Assembly (NCBI GenBank): GCA_014904845.1
Contig: MU119280.1
Location: 128,387-192,386 of the forward strand
Origin: Acephala macrosclerotiorum
Taxonomy: Eukaryota > Ascomycota > Leotiomycetes > Helotiales > Mollisiaceae
Length of the DNA: 64,000 nt
Reading direction: 5' to 3'
In this document: piece by piece, positions 11,112-24,000 of the stretch
Position numbering within the stretch: position 1 is the stretch's first letter
Layout: every line of letters begins with the position of its first letter
Notes under the pieces: generated by a model
What the model was told of the DNA's origin: nothing
Databases searched by the model: none
The model's input: only the letters and a program-made list of their open reading frames with translations
Translations under genes and position numbers: made by a program

Positions 11112-11918
11112 TCAAAACTCAGGAACCTCAATTTCTCCCTCAACCTCATACCTTACCTCCCCATCCTCCCCCGCCTTCGCACCCATCCTACAAATCGCCA
11201 CTTTCTCTACCCTCACGTTCCCCATGAACTCGAACTCCTCGAACTCTTCCAAAATTCCCCTAGCATCAACAACCAACCTCGCCCCTCCCTTCTTCCCATG
11301 CCCACTCCCCTTCCCTTTGACTCCCTTGGCATATACTGTATTTAGAATCGTAGCATGTAACAGTAACTTTTTCTGGTCTTCTATGAATCCCGCTTTGATG
11401 AAGATTTCTCGGATGGTGGAAGAGAATTGAAAAAGACGGAGGTCGGGGTCGACGGGAGAAGAATAGAGGATTGATGTCTTGGAGGGACTATTCATACTCC
11501 TCAATCCCTGCAATGTAATTCTCAAATCCTCTAGTTTTCTTCCTCCTTCCTCCTCCCCTTTCCCTTGATCGACTTCTTTCCCTTTCTCATCAGAATCTTG
11601 AGGTTTGGCGAATTTCACAGGACTGGGAACAGATAACAACTCCTTAATATCTAGCTCTTTCAAAAGCTGTAGAGCTCCTTCGACCTTCTCAGGAGTCATA
11701 AGACTCATCACTCCGAGCGTGAGATGGAGTGTTCCTAGTGGTCTGATTGCTTTTTCTGGTAATCCATCTGGAAGGTCTGGAATCTCTTTCTTGGAGATGG
11801 TTTCTCGGAACTGAACTAGAGATTTCTGAAGCTGTGGGCGGGATGAACAGGTGACTAGAGGGATGCAGAGAAAATGCGTGAGTTTTGGGGCTGAAGGCTT
11901 TGGGAGTTTCGGCGGCAT
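11112..11918 (-). CDS. 2H phosphoesterase / AKAP7-ASCC1-like (2',5'-RNA-ligase fold) protein
   Basis: Single-exon frame of 268 residues. Two H-x-T motifs, the catalytic pair of 2H phosphoesterases, are present: HLT at residues 65-67 in TLHLTLGV and HAT at 188-190 in LLLHATILNTVYAKG. The 30-40 N-terminal residues (THFLCIPL) and the second-motif context resemble the AKAP7 nuclear-localisation-signal/ASCC1 domain family. Members hydrolyse or bind 2',3'- or 2',5'-phosphate linkages in RNA or nucleotides; the exact substrate of fungal members is not established. A charged insert (residues ~105-130, Lys/Glu/Gly-rich) sits between the two lobes. The gene is divergent from dicer-like 2 with 431 bp between start codons, so a shared promoter region is possible. 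Confidence 0.85.
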   Translation of the reverse strand: MPPKLPKPSAPKLTHFLCIPLVTCSSRPQLQKSLVQFRETISKKEIPDLPDGLPEKAIRPLGTLHLTLGVMSLMTPEKVEGALQLLKELDIKELLSVPSPVKFAKPQDSDEKGKEVDQGKGEEEGGRKLEDLRITLQGLRSMNSPSKTSILYSSPVDPDLRLFQFSSTIREIFIKAGFIEDQKKLLLHATILNTVYAKGVKGKGSGHGKKGGARLVVDARGILEEFEEFEFMGNVRVEKVAICRMGAKAGEDGEVRYEVEGEIEVPEF

Positions 11919-12349
11919 TGTAGGAGCTAAGAACGTAATGGAAAAGGTCTATAGGAAGCGATGTAAAGGAGGAGGCAATTGCGTTGAAAACATCGAGTTC
12001 AGGTGCAATATTCTTTCTGCCTAGAAGAGATTGAGTCAATGGGGTCGCGATTCCCTTGGAGGGTTTCGCCTCGACGGGCCGTTCCGCTCTCCAAAATCTC
12101 GAAAAAAAATAGAACATCGACTCTATCAAGCTACATATGTATGTACAAGGATATGTATCAACGCCATTTTAATTTTGAGATACAAAGAAAATTTGCTGGT
12201 CGGTTTCGACTGCAAGTCCGGGAACATGCAGCAGGGGCGACCAGGGTCCGAAAATTTCAACTTTCTTCCCATCCTCGCCTTCTCTCGAACAAAATTCATC
12301 CATCAACAAACTAACACTTGCTTCCAGCTCAAGCTCGCCCTCAAGTAGA
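11919..12349. promoter_or_regulatory. Shared bidirectional upstream region
   Basis: The 431 bp separate the start codons of the 2H-phosphoesterase-like gene (minus) and dicer-like 2 (plus) and must contain both 5' regions. No specific factor site was identified. Confidence 0.5.
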
Positions 12350-15300
12350 ATGGACGGCTCCGATGACTCTAGCTCCGAGACCTCAGAGGCTGTCCTCTTG
12401 CAAGATGACCTCGATGAGAATATCCCGATCACGACGAACCCACTAGTGGAAGACCTCACAGACGACGACAAATTTCTGAACGATGGGAGCTCTCTTTCTT
12501 CTTTGGTGCTTAAAGATGGCGAGGCGCCTAAGATCAAGCCGAGACCTTATCAGAAGGAGATGCTCGAGGAGAGTTTGAAGAGGAATATTATTGTTGCTGT
12601 TCGTGCCACTTTCCTGGAGAGTCTGTTTGCTTGGTTGACGAGGCTGACAGATGGGTAGATGGATACTGGGTCTGGCAAGACTCATATGTAAGTGAACTTC
12701 TTTGCAGCTCTTCTGTTCTATTATATATGCTAGGCGGAGACTTTTAGGTTTTAAATTGGTTGAATAATATGAATTGCCCAGGCGGCTTGTCAAGTGACTT
12801 CAACCTCTTGGACTCTTGCTTCAAAAGTCTTTTGTTTATTCTATTATCGTTCCTCATCTTGGGGGACTTGCGGAACATAGTATCGATCTTATCTTTTGGT
12901 CTCGCTGACAGACACATGGTAGCTCTGTGATGCGAATGCTGCACGAGCTCGAGAATATTCCTCCAAACCAAATTATCTGGTTCTTAGCCCCAACTGTATA
13001 TCTTTGCTCACAGCAATTTGAATACATCCAGTCTCAGATCAGCGCTGTTGAAGTCAAATTCTTGAGTGGCGCAGACGGGGTCGACCGGTGGTCCGAGCAG
13101 AGCCATTGGGATGTAGTACTCCTCAATGTCAAGGTCGTTGTTTCTACCTATCAGATCTTGCTGGATGCACTTAGCCATGGGTTTGTTCAAATGGCTTCAT
13201 TGGCTTTGATCGTGTTCGACGAAGGTAAGGCCCTCGACCCAATTCACACCTGTCCCTTCTAACTATTCAAGCACACAATTGTGTCGACAAGTACCCAGGA
13301 GCCATATTGATGAAAAACTTCTACCACACACGGAAGAGAAAAGGTCTGAATATCCCGCACATTCTTGGACTCACAGCTAGCCCGGTGATGCGTTCGAGCA
13401 CATCGTCCCTTTCGAAGATCGAGGAAACTCTAGACGCAATTTGCCGAACTCCCTCAAAGCATAGAGCAGAGTTGCGCCTTCAAGTCAAGCTCCCTGTCCT
13501 ATCTCAGGTCTACCACAAGGCTTGTGCAGCAGATGGATCAATTGGCGCCCCGACGAGAACGATGATAACACTTGCCCAAGCCTATGAAAATCGCAATATG
13601 GAACAAGACCCAGAATATCTCGCCTTGCTAAAGGACAAAACCAAACGTGGCCGAGAAAGGCTAACGACAATAAGATTGAATCCAAAGAAGACATCGTGCG
13701 CTGAGCAGCTGGGCTCTTTCAAAGCTACAGCCCAGAAGATATGGGAAGAGCTTGGACCTTGGAGTGCTGGCTTTTATATCTCTGAAGTCGTTGCCAAAGT
13801 TCTGAGCCACGCAGGACAAACAGACAATTCACTAGGCATCTGGGACGCATCGGGAGCCGAGAAGAAATATCTTGCAAAGGCTCTACGAGGTGTTGAGCTT
13901 AACCGTGATTATATCGATGGCCCCATGCTCGGTTTCCAGACCACAGACAAGGTGGAAAGGATGCTTGATGTTCTGCTTGAATCCGCAGGGCCACTATTTT
14001 CGGGCATCATATTCGTGCAGGTAAGAATACTTAAGCATATCCTGCACTTGCCTAAAGTCAACATCAATTTCTGGCTTTCAGACCTTACTTTGAGAGTTTG
14101 TGCTAATAACAGTTCAGGAGAGGGCCATGGCTAGAGTCCTTGCCAGGCTGATATCCATTCATCCCAAGACTCACCATCGATTTAGGGTTGGATTCATGGT
14201 GGGGACCTCGACATACAACAAACGCACTAGGAAATTGGGAGATCTCGTCAGTTTAGAGGAGCAGAAACAGACGCTGGCAATGTTCAAGGAAGGAAAAATC
14301 AACCTCGTAATTGCCACAAGTGTGCTAGAAGAGGGTATTGATGTTCCAGCTTGCAACCTCGTCTTGTGCTTTCAGAAGCCCACGAACTTGAAATCATTTA
14401 TCCAAAGGCGAGGACGAGCTAGGCACCAAGACTCTCGGCTGGTGTTACTCCTCAGCGAGAGCGACAAGGTCCAACAATGGCAGCAACTGGAAGACGACAT
14501 GAAGGCGATCTACGAAGATGAAATGCGCACTCTGCAAGAGCTACTTGTCAAGGAAGATGCCGAAGAACATGACGGCCGAACGTTCATTGTACCAACAACG
14601 AATGCTGTGCTCGACCTGGACAATGCGGTGCAACATCTATACCATTTCTGTGCAGCTCTACCCTCAAACGAGTACGTTGACCTCAGACCTGATTTCGAAT
14701 GTACCCAAGTTGCAAGAGGCCTGATTATGGCGAAAGTTGTTCTTCCTCTCTCAGTACACGAAGCTGTTCGGACTGCAAAAGGCAAGAAGGCGTGGCAGAG
14801 CGAGAAAAATGCCATCAAAGATGCCGCTTTCGAAGCATACGTTGCATTGTACTCGGCAGGTTTGGTTAACGATAACTTGCTGCCCCTCTTGAGGCACGAT
14901 GCGATTATCGATGAACTGAGGACTTCAGCTGTCGAGACTCGAGCTTCGATAGTTTCTGTGAATGAGCAGATGAATCCATGGGTCAAAGTCGCCGAACGCT
15001 GGTCGGACATTCTTAAACCACAAGGCGCCAGCAATGCTTATCAGGCTACGATAACCGTTGGAGACTTGAGCCTTGATCTTTTTATTCCGATCCATATCTC
15101 TTATGTACCGTCTTTCCCCATATATTGGGACTTGGAGACCAAATTGTTGGTTTCTATTGTACCGAAAACCACCTTACCCATTCAAGAACCCGTCGGACGG
15201 CTTCCTGGTGATACGCGGGCACTGATACAAGCTGCATTTGGTGCTAGGTTCCCCGTCGAGGACAAGACATTCCCTATTCAGTTCGTCTCTCGCGAAACGC

Positions 15301-17207
15301 AGCTTCAGGAGCTACTAGGACGTTGCGAAGCGACCAACGTTCATGGAGACTCTTTGAATGGTGCTTTGATCAGAGACAAATTCGATTCTAACGTGATGTT
15401 CACCTTCAAGGCACTGTTGCCAGTCAAGCCAAACATTGAGAGTGTACAATATCCATACCAGGGGTACCAAGATGCGCCTACAGATTCCAGCTATGTATCC
15501 CTAAACAGGGTGCCTCGGCGTAACGACTTTTTGCATCAGGTTGTCTCTGACCCCAACGCCAAACCGACGACCAAGAAGTATGCTTATGTGTTGCCCCTCT
15601 CAAGGTGCACTGTCGATGAGATTCCTTTCAAATATGTCCAATTTGGCCGGCTGATCCCATCAATCATGCATCGAATCGAGACTGTTCTCATCGCAGAAGA
15701 GCTATCGAGAACTATACTTTACCAGGTCCAGATCTCGGACCTCAGCCTAGTCCTGACTGCAATCAGCGCGTCAGTTGCTAGGGAAGATTCGAATTATCAG
15801 CGACTGGAGTTCCTAGGCGACTCTATCCTAAAGACCTGCGCCTCCATACAGCTCATTGGGCAATATCCGCTGTGGCATGAAGGTTATCTGTCTGCTAAGA
15901 AAGACAGGCTGGTCTCAAACTCGAGATTATCCAGAGCAGCTTTGGAAATTGGTCTCGACAAGTTTATCCTGGCGAAAGCTTTCACAGGAAACAAATGGCG
16001 ACCCCAATACGTTGAGGATCTGCTTGCCCTTCCATTATTGGACCAAAAGAGAGACATGTCGACGAAAGTTCTGGCAGATGTGGTTGAAGCACTAATCGGT
16101 GCTGCTACGATCAATGGTGGTGTCCCCAAAGCGTTGACTTGTATGCAGGCGTTTCTACCCGAGTTGGAATGGAAGCCTCTTGAAGAGCGAAGGATGTTCC
16201 TGTACCACAGAACGCCGGAAGTCGAGCTGCCTGCCACTTTGCAGTCACTGGAGACGTTAATCGGCTACACATTCAGCAGAAAGGCTCTTCTGATTGAAGC
16301 GATGACTCATGCTTCTTGCAACAGCGGCTCAGGATCACTCGAGCGTTTTGAATTTCTAGGAGACTCAATCCTAGACAATATCATTGTCACAGCAATGTGG
16401 GAAACTGATCTTTCGCACTATCAAATGCATCTCCTCCGTACCGCCTTAGTCAACGCGGATTTCCTGGCCTTCATTTGTATGGAACAGAGCATACAACACG
16501 AGATTATCGATCTCGAAGTTGAGCATGGCAGAAAACACAGTACCCACATCTTAGAGAAACACAAAATTGTCTCTTGGCCGCTCTGGCGATTCATGAGACA
16601 TATCTCGCCTAAACTAGGATTCGAGCAAGCTACGACCGCTGCCCGGCATGCTAAACTTCACGCTGAGATCAAGCATGCCATAGAGCATGGCTCACACTAC
16701 CCCTGGGTTTTGCTATCTCGACTTCGAGCTCACAAGTACTACTCTGATATCATCGAGTCTCTACTTGGAGCTGCCTGGATTGATTGTGGATCTTTTGATA
16801 TTTGTCGCGAGATTGTAACTAGGATGGGTATTTTACCTTACTTGGATAGGATTTTGAAAGACGGAGTTCATGTGTTGCATCCAAAAGAGGAGCTGGGTAT
16901 GCTGGCTGATGACCAGACGGTGAAGTACGTGATGGAGAAAGAACAAATCGAGAAAGAGGATACAGATGCCGTAGCTGAGCAAGAGCAGAGACAGTATGCC
17001 TGTACTGTCTTCGTGGGAGAAAAATGCATTGTTAGCTTGACAAGCAACATGGACAAAAGCATTTTGCAGACCATGGCAGCAGAGAAGGCCGTGGAGATCC
17101 TCAAGGCAAGGGGACTCGAAAACGTGGAAGAAATGGACATCCAGCTCGAGGTTGACACTGGCGAGAAGGAGAGTATCATTAACGACACCGCCATGGCTGA
17201 CGATTAG
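12350..17207 (+). CDS. dcl2: Dicer-like protein 2 (RNase III helicase)
   Basis: Exons 12350-12598, 12659-12687, 12923-13224, 13272-14020 and 14118-17207 give 1472 residues. The tiny second exon encodes the Walker A motif, MDTGSGKTH (~84-92). The DEAH box (DEAHNCVDKYPG, ~192) spans the exon 3/4 junction. Helicase C follows, with QRRGRARH near residue 538, then a Dicer dimerisation region. The two RNase III domains have intact acidic catalytic sites: LEFLGDS near 1006 with DVVEAL, and FEFLGDS near 1187 with DIIESL. A dsRNA-binding-like tail starts near 1402 (QYACTVFVGEK). No PAZ domain was seen, as is usual for fungal DCL2. The enzyme cuts dsRNA into siRNAs for quelling and antiviral defence (family knowledge). 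Intron 1 has the weak donor gttcgt; intron 2 (235 nt) is long for this gene. Confidence 0.95.
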
Positions 17208-18642
17208 TGTACGAATCATGAATAACGACTACAAAAGGAGTTTGGATATTTGCTTTTAGGAATGATGGGCAGTAGAATTTCGGGCCGATATCGATATCAA
17301 TATCTGGGGAATAGAAAGATATCAACTTAGCACTTAGCAAGAGCATATCATTAACATCAATACCGTTGTCCCAGGTCCCCTATTCGCCGCCCCTGACTCC
17401 CTGACCACAACAAAAACGCCATGGCATATCTCCATCTCAAAACAGTACAAAAAGAAAAACCACAAACAAACAAGCAACGCTACGCCACGCCACGCCACGC
17501 CTCACAACGTCTCAAATCGTCGCCTCCCCAAAAACCTCCCACTTGCATCTTCTCTTTCCCAGCCCCTCGAATTATTTTCTTCCTCAACAAAGCACAGAAG
17601 CACACGCCACTTCAAATCTCTCTCCACTGAAACGCAAAAGCGATTCTCTTATCACATCGCGCCTGACCAATGCTTGTTCATCGTACGAGCCAACTGCTGT
17701 TTCCAGATCTGCCATGCAAGGACTAGGTCGGCTCGGCGCGATCAGAAATGGAAGAGCAAGTCAATATTTGGACCCCGCCCCTCTCCGAAAAGGGAGGTCT
17801 ATGCTTGAAGATCCTGCATCTACTGAATATTTTGAGAATCCATATTGTGCGTATTCGTGTTGATAATCATTAATAGTTGAGTTATGTAGTGAGAAAGTGT
17901 GTTGGGAGTAAGTGAGTGATGAACGTGAGAAGGCGTCATGCCAATTCCATTATTCGATCTGAAGTATGCCTTCTCTTTCTCTAAATACAACCAATCCATC
18001 CCAAGCCCGAAACCCCAGCACTATACGATTCTAGCTCGCAGCGCTGCTGGGCGTACTATACCGATCGACCGCCACGGTCCAGATCATCGTGTCCCAGAAG
18101 CAAAAACATTCCCAAGAGATATGAAGACGCAAGTGTCATCCCTAAGAACAAACCCCACCCGCCCATATTCCGAATCTTCAGTGAATTGTACAGATGAAGA
18201 GCAAAATCCCATTTGAAGCTAGGATGTGACCCAAAAACTTAATTCCCGCTGGGATTCTGATAGCCCCAGCCTCTCTGACCGAAACTGACAGTGACAAAGG
18301 AGATAGATTTTTTTTTCGCGCTGTGAAGCAGTCTTGCTCGCCTCTCTCAAACTTATATCGTGCAGTCTATAGGGGGTATTTTGAAGACAAAGTAAACAAT
18401 GAGATCGTGGCTATGGCGGATCCATGTTTGGGTATGAAATATAACAACGGCAAATGAGGGTTCGAAGCAGAACATGACGCCCAATATACACGCTAAACAC
18501 CGGTGACCAATGTTGACAAACGAAAGTACGAAATTGATGTTGGTGAGGACCCCAAAATATCCTCAACACCATACAATGTAGATGCAACCAAAGAACTTTT
18601 CCACCATATGATTTACATTCTGACGAAGGATCCATGATTCGT
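17208..18642. other. Intergenic region between convergent genes
   Basis: 3' regions of dicer-like 2 and the kinase gene. Includes a short CGCCA-type tandem repeat near 17480-17510 and a few small frames with no support. Confidence 0.55.
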
Positions 18643-21093
18643 CTAGAAGCGATTTCCCGCTGCAAAAATGCTCGCAGCAGCAGAAGCAGCCCATTCATTC
18701 TCTCCGTAATCGTAAGGCGGCGTTGACGATTGCTTGTTGCTGGTCGGGGCTTTCGAAGGCGTGACCTGTGCAGCGCCGTGACCGAATAGTACCGCGTTAC
18801 CGCTTGCAGAAGGGGAGGGAGTAGGGTAAGGATTCGAAAGACCAAGAGTGCTATTCGATTGACGGAGTGATTGTCGACTGTCATTCTGGATCGAATTCCT
18901 GTCCATCTTCTTCAAAGCCTTGTGCGTGCTGCTCAAGACTTCATCTAGAAGCTCGTCTTCCTCATCTGGAGTCTCATACTGTCGAGCTCCACCGGGTACT
19001 TGAGAGCGCCTTGTCCTGCTCGAAACGGGGCCAGTACCACGAAGATTGTCCACAGATCGAGGTTGTTGGGGCAATGAGTGATGACGTTTCAGAACGCTGC
19101 TTGGGTTCACGAGATGACTCGGTGGAACTGGAGCGGTCCCCATCTGTGGTGATTCGAGGTTCTGCTGCACATTTCTCAAAGCTTTGTCCAAAGCTTCGTA
19201 GGTATCCACTTTCTGATTTGGACTAGGCAAATCCGTCCCATCAACGACCATTGAAGATCTGTTGCTTGCCCATGGACCGCATCCAGCCTGCGCTTCAATG
19301 TCCATCGACTTTGGCGATATTGGCGTTTGAGATTGACGTCCTGAAAATCTCCTGGCTCGTTTCCGAAGGTGAGAAAAGAAGCTCTCTTTCTGGCCGTTTG
19401 GAGGCGAAGCCAAGCCGCTGTTACCGGTCAATGCCATCTCGGCCTGTTGTCGATGGATGTCTGCATAGTGGTTGTTAGATGATGCAACTGAGAGTTGACG
19501 GCCAATTTTCTTGGCAGCTTTATCGTCCACATTAGATTGACGCTGACCCGTTGAAGCGTAAGGGTCATTGTATGACGGTGTTCGACTGCTTGCCTGTGCA
19601 GTAACAGCGTCTGAAAGAGGTGAGATTGGCTTAATCGTGGGTAGGATAGGCATGGGCGCGACGTTCGAGGGTCCGTTGTTCCACGTCGATCTCTTGTTGG
19701 CCTGTGGACGCGTCTTCGTGACTGGAATCTCAGCTGCAGCATGGACTGGAGAGGGACGTGGGGCCACATTCTCCTTTCCTGATGCTTGTGATGTACCAGT
19801 CGTGCTATCGGACCGGCCGATCAAGGATTTTCTGAACCACGAAGATTTCGAAGATGATGTTGGAGCAGCTTCGGGGGAGTCTTTTGAGGCACGATAGCTA
19901 AGGTCAGAATGCTTCCGTCCTAGCATTCTCGACGCCGAGGACTTCGGCCGCAAGGGGTCCACTGCATCCGTGAAGAATTCGTGGGCCAACGCTTGACTCG
20001 ATGTTGGTCGACTCTTGGGATCCCACATTAAACACCACGTGACGAAGTGGCTGAGTGATGCTGGCCATTGTGGTGTCTGAAGAATTGTATCCATGGAGTG
20101 AGGTGCCATCTTGGGGAAAGAGAATCCAAGCTTGCCTGCGAGGCGAGTTCCTTCTCTCCAGTCTCCACCACCAACGCGGGCGCCGGATTTGTTGTACCAA
20201 TTGCCCGGACTACCCATGATTTCGCAAACTCGCCAGACCTGATCAACTTCATTTCCTCCTGGAAACAGTGGTTTCAATGTCGCGATCTCTACCGCCATGG
20301 CACCAATAGCCCATATGTCGACGGGAGACGAATACTCACCAGCCCGAAGGAGGACTTCTGGAGCACGGTACCATCGAGTTGACACATACGTGGTGTATGC
20401 CAACTTGGAGTGGGTCTCTCTGGCAAGTCCAAAGTCGGCAATCTTAACAGTATAAGTGGGGGGAGTAGAAGGAGGAGTGACCATCGCTGAATAACGGCGG
20501 AACGAATTCCCGGAATCTTGCTGTGCTGATGTTGATACAAGGATATTTTCTGGTTTGATATCGCGGTGGAAAAAATGGTGGGCATGAATATGCTCTAAAC
20601 CTTGCATAATCTGGAACAGGATACTTTTGACGCTTGCGACGTCTAAGCATTTATGGTCTCGAGCCTTCATCAGTTGATAGAGATTGCCGTCCATGTATTC
20701 CATCGCTATATGAAGCTTCTTGCTGAAGGGGTCAAGAAAGATGTCCAAGGCGGGAACAAGGTGTTGATGAGGTGGGAGAGTCCTCAGGAAGACGACTTCT
20801 CGAAGTTCTAGACACGGAGCGAAAGATTCGAAATTCTTCTTCATCGTCTTGATGGCGATCTAAATCACTCAGTCAATTTGCTTCCCTTGTATTCGGGGAC
20901 ACAATATGCTTACGACAGTGCCTCGACGCGCCACACTCGAGCCCGCCGCGCGGACTCGAGCAAGAACAACGCTGCCAAAGCTGCCATCACCAATATCCTT
21001 CAGAACTTCAAATCGATCTTCTAAAGCTGTGCAGTTCGAGGGTTGAGGTGTCGATGATGACCCTCGATGGGTCAGGTCGTAATTTACCGTCAT
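18643..21093 (-). CDS. Ime2/Crk1-type (RCK family) serine/threonine protein kinase
   Basis: Exons 21093-20914 and 20859-18643 give 798 residues; the intron separates GTV from IAIK. The kinase domain covers ~28-365: glycine loop GDGSFGSV (35-42), catalytic Lys64 in AIK, HRDIKPEN (158-165), DFGLARE (202-208) and the TxY activation motif TTY (216-218) before VSTRWYRAPE. A ~30-residue Ser/Pro insert between HRDIKPEN and DFG, plus the TTY motif, fits the Ime2/MAK/ICK (RCK) group, including Ustilago Crk1. The remaining ~430 residues are a Ser/Pro/Lys-rich, probably disordered tail. Ime2 homologues drive meiosis in yeast and control sexual or light-dependent development in filamentous fungi (family knowledge). 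A long gene-free 5' region suggests complex control, by inference. Confidence 0.92.
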
Positions 21094-24000
21094 GTTGATT
21101 TTGTGTTCGTTTTGTATGTGCTGTGTCGTTATATGGATCGGCCGCGAATCGTTGGTGTTGTGATTCGATGTTGATGCTGTACAACGACGCGGTCAGCGAC
21201 AAAGTCCAGCCTCAATGTCCAAACATCTACGCCAACGCGCTAACACCACAAGACATGAACCTATCTCACCTATCGAAAAGCCCTTCGAGAAGAGCTTGCT
21301 GCAGTCACCGGTGCATCAGGCGATGTCGTCGAGGTGGAGGTCAGAAGCAGGAGCAGTCGAGGAGCTTCAGCAGGTGGTCGAGACAGAGCGATGGGTATCA
21401 GCGAACGAATGAGTGGCCCAGGTTGAGCGATTGAGAGGTCGAATAGAAGGGTCTGAAGGAGGAAAGGTCAAGGAAAGGAGTAAGAAGTCCTTGAAAGGGT
21501 CCGAGACTAGAGTTACCAGAAAGCCGGAGTGCGGGACCCGCTTGAAGCGTGGTTGATCTCAACTCGACTGCACCGTGAAGTTCCTGGCTAGCGTAATTTG
21601 TCGATAGGGGTAGCAGATGAATTGCCTCTGTGGACCAGTGGCGGCGTGGGGTGTACTGCCAATTGCATAAAGAAGAAACGGATCGATCGCATGAGCAGAT
21701 TGCAACTTGTGCAAGCACACCGCTGGCTCAACTGCTCGGGCGGGGCGTGAGGATGCAGATGCGTTGCGTAGTGAGGATGAGGCAGTTGAGAACGAGTGAG
21801 GAGGGAGGAGGAAGTCCAGGATGTCCTTCTTCTCGAAGGTCTTTCACGCCTGGTTCTTCAGCATGAAGACGTCCGTGTTGCAATCTCGCTAGGCTTTTCT
21901 CACTGCTCGGCACAGTCGTTGACAGAGTTCGAATGCGCCGGGGTTGTGGAGGGTCTTGTATTAGATATAATTTAACTGTAATCAGACGCAAGCGTGAAGC
22001 TGTTCTCGTTCGAGCTCGCCACAGGCAAGTCGCAATCACTCGGGGGAATCGGCTCGCTGGTCGTTGTTGTCAGCCCAACGCAGCAATTCGACACGACGCG
22101 AGAATCAATGCCTGACGACGCGGCGGTGAGGATACGTGTGAGGAGCGAGAGCACTGCGGGATTGGCGGCGTTCGAGACGAAGAATTCAGTGGGATAGAGA
22201 TCAATTATTTGCTTAAAGAGAGTAAGGTGTCGAAGGCGGGATCACACAAGGAGGAAAGGAGGTGTTTGTAAATTGGCAGCCACGACGTGGGTTGGGCTAC
22301 GGTCGCCCTAATCGACGAGGGCCGTTGCGATGCTGTGGTGCTGACTGCAACAGGGCAAGGCGAACGACTTCCAATGGACAGCAACCTCTTGATCAGGATC
22401 GCCGCACTCCTTCTGTTGGCCAGACTGTGAGTGGTAAGCTGCAGCGCTGGTGGTCATGTTTACGGCCTAGAATAATATTTTCTTTTTCTTTTCATGTGCT
22501 TTTTCTATTTTACGGAGTCCCACGGCTGCGCTATTTTCTTGCGCTGATGGACTGCCGGCTAACTGCCTTCGAACTACCAGAATAATATCCGGTGTCACTG
22601 TACCGGACGGTAGAACTATTCACGGGAGGGCTGGGTGTACATACCGTACACTGGGGAAGGGGGGCTGGCTGGCTGGAGGCTGGAGGCTGACAGTACAACT
22701 TTCCGACGACTCGAGGGCAAAATCGCAATGTAATTATAGAAATTGACAAGAGGAATTAATCACAGCGCCGATGCCCTTCAAAACGAGGTGGAGTCGAATC
22801 AATGCGACCCCTAATTTGGAGACTTGACCAACAATGCGGTGATCACGTTTGTTTCGACTAGAAGCCATATTGGACGGAGTAAAGGTTACTCTTCTTTGCT
22901 CCCTGTTTCGCTCAGTCAATGCGTGCCCGTCCGCCCGTACAGTAGGATGGCGCTCTTAGGAGCCCTCGGCCACGAATCCACGATGCTTTGGCCTCCTCAG
23001 TGTGAACAGTGCGATCGACGTTTTTCGACATCGTGCAGTGCATTACGCTGAATCTGACTTTAGCTGGGGCTGGCTCTCCAAATAAGTTGGGGTTCGGAGA
23101 TTCAAAGCGGCATGCCCTTAATTTCTTTCACAATCTCAACGGCCAGAACTCCCCTGAATCCTTCTGAAACCATCACGAATGTGTGATGAGGATCTTGGAG
23201 TCTGCCTACCAAACGAAATGGAACCATCACGTTTTTTGAAGTTCCACGCCGGGGGTCGCAATAATTCGATGGCTCCATCCGGGCATCCCCCTTTTCTTCC
23301 CAGTTTTTCATTCACACCGTTTCGGCCTAGTGAGGCCATGTGCTGTTCCTGGATTTGTTCGGGTACCTTCCAGTGGCATAGCAGTATCCACTCCGGGCGC
23401 GACGGCTCGCGGACCGTGGTTGGCTTGGTGTTAGGTTTCAAGGTTTCAGGCATGCAAAGCTCTTGGGAGGAGAGACTGGTCACGCATGTCTTCTGCTCGA
23501 ACCTCTTGAACCTCCTCCCATCAAAGAATCGAGAGTCACGATCTCTATGCCGGCTCTACTTCCCCTGCGCTCAGTGAAAGTCAATCAAGATTCGGGATAT
23601 TCGCGTGGCTGCGATGCTGCAGCTTGGGCATTGGTAATTGGCTGGTATGTACCCTCGGCAATTGCCTCTGCCAAACTGCCAGGAACTTTGCATGAGTCAA
23701 TCCAGTCGAAACGCGCGACCCTTGCACAGAATGTTCATTTCGATCGGACGGGTGCGTTTCACCCTACCCGAGTTCCCTTGTGTCGGGTTCTGGAACTTCT
23801 TTTGGGGGCCGTATCTGGAGAAGGCGGGAGCAGCCAACTAAAGAAGGATGGGATAACATGGGAACTATGATCAATGTGTATCAGCTGATGTCTTAACGTC
23901 TTGATGAGCATACAGAAGGTAGCAGGGGGACCAAAGCATCGCAATCGTCTATTTTTGCAGACTCAGCACTCAGCAGCAGCAGCTTGATTGCTCGTTGTGA

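Noticed and set aside
12003..12348. Two plus-strand ~103-codon frames upstream of dicer-like 2
   Set aside because: They lie in the divergent promoter/5' UTR and have no motif.
14510..15034. 174-codon minus-strand frame inside dicer-like 2
   Set aside because: Antisense shadow of a well-supported coding exon.
23102..23870. Several 115-135-codon frames on both strands
   Set aside because: Mutually overlapping, no recognisable motif, in a region with no splice-consistent gene.
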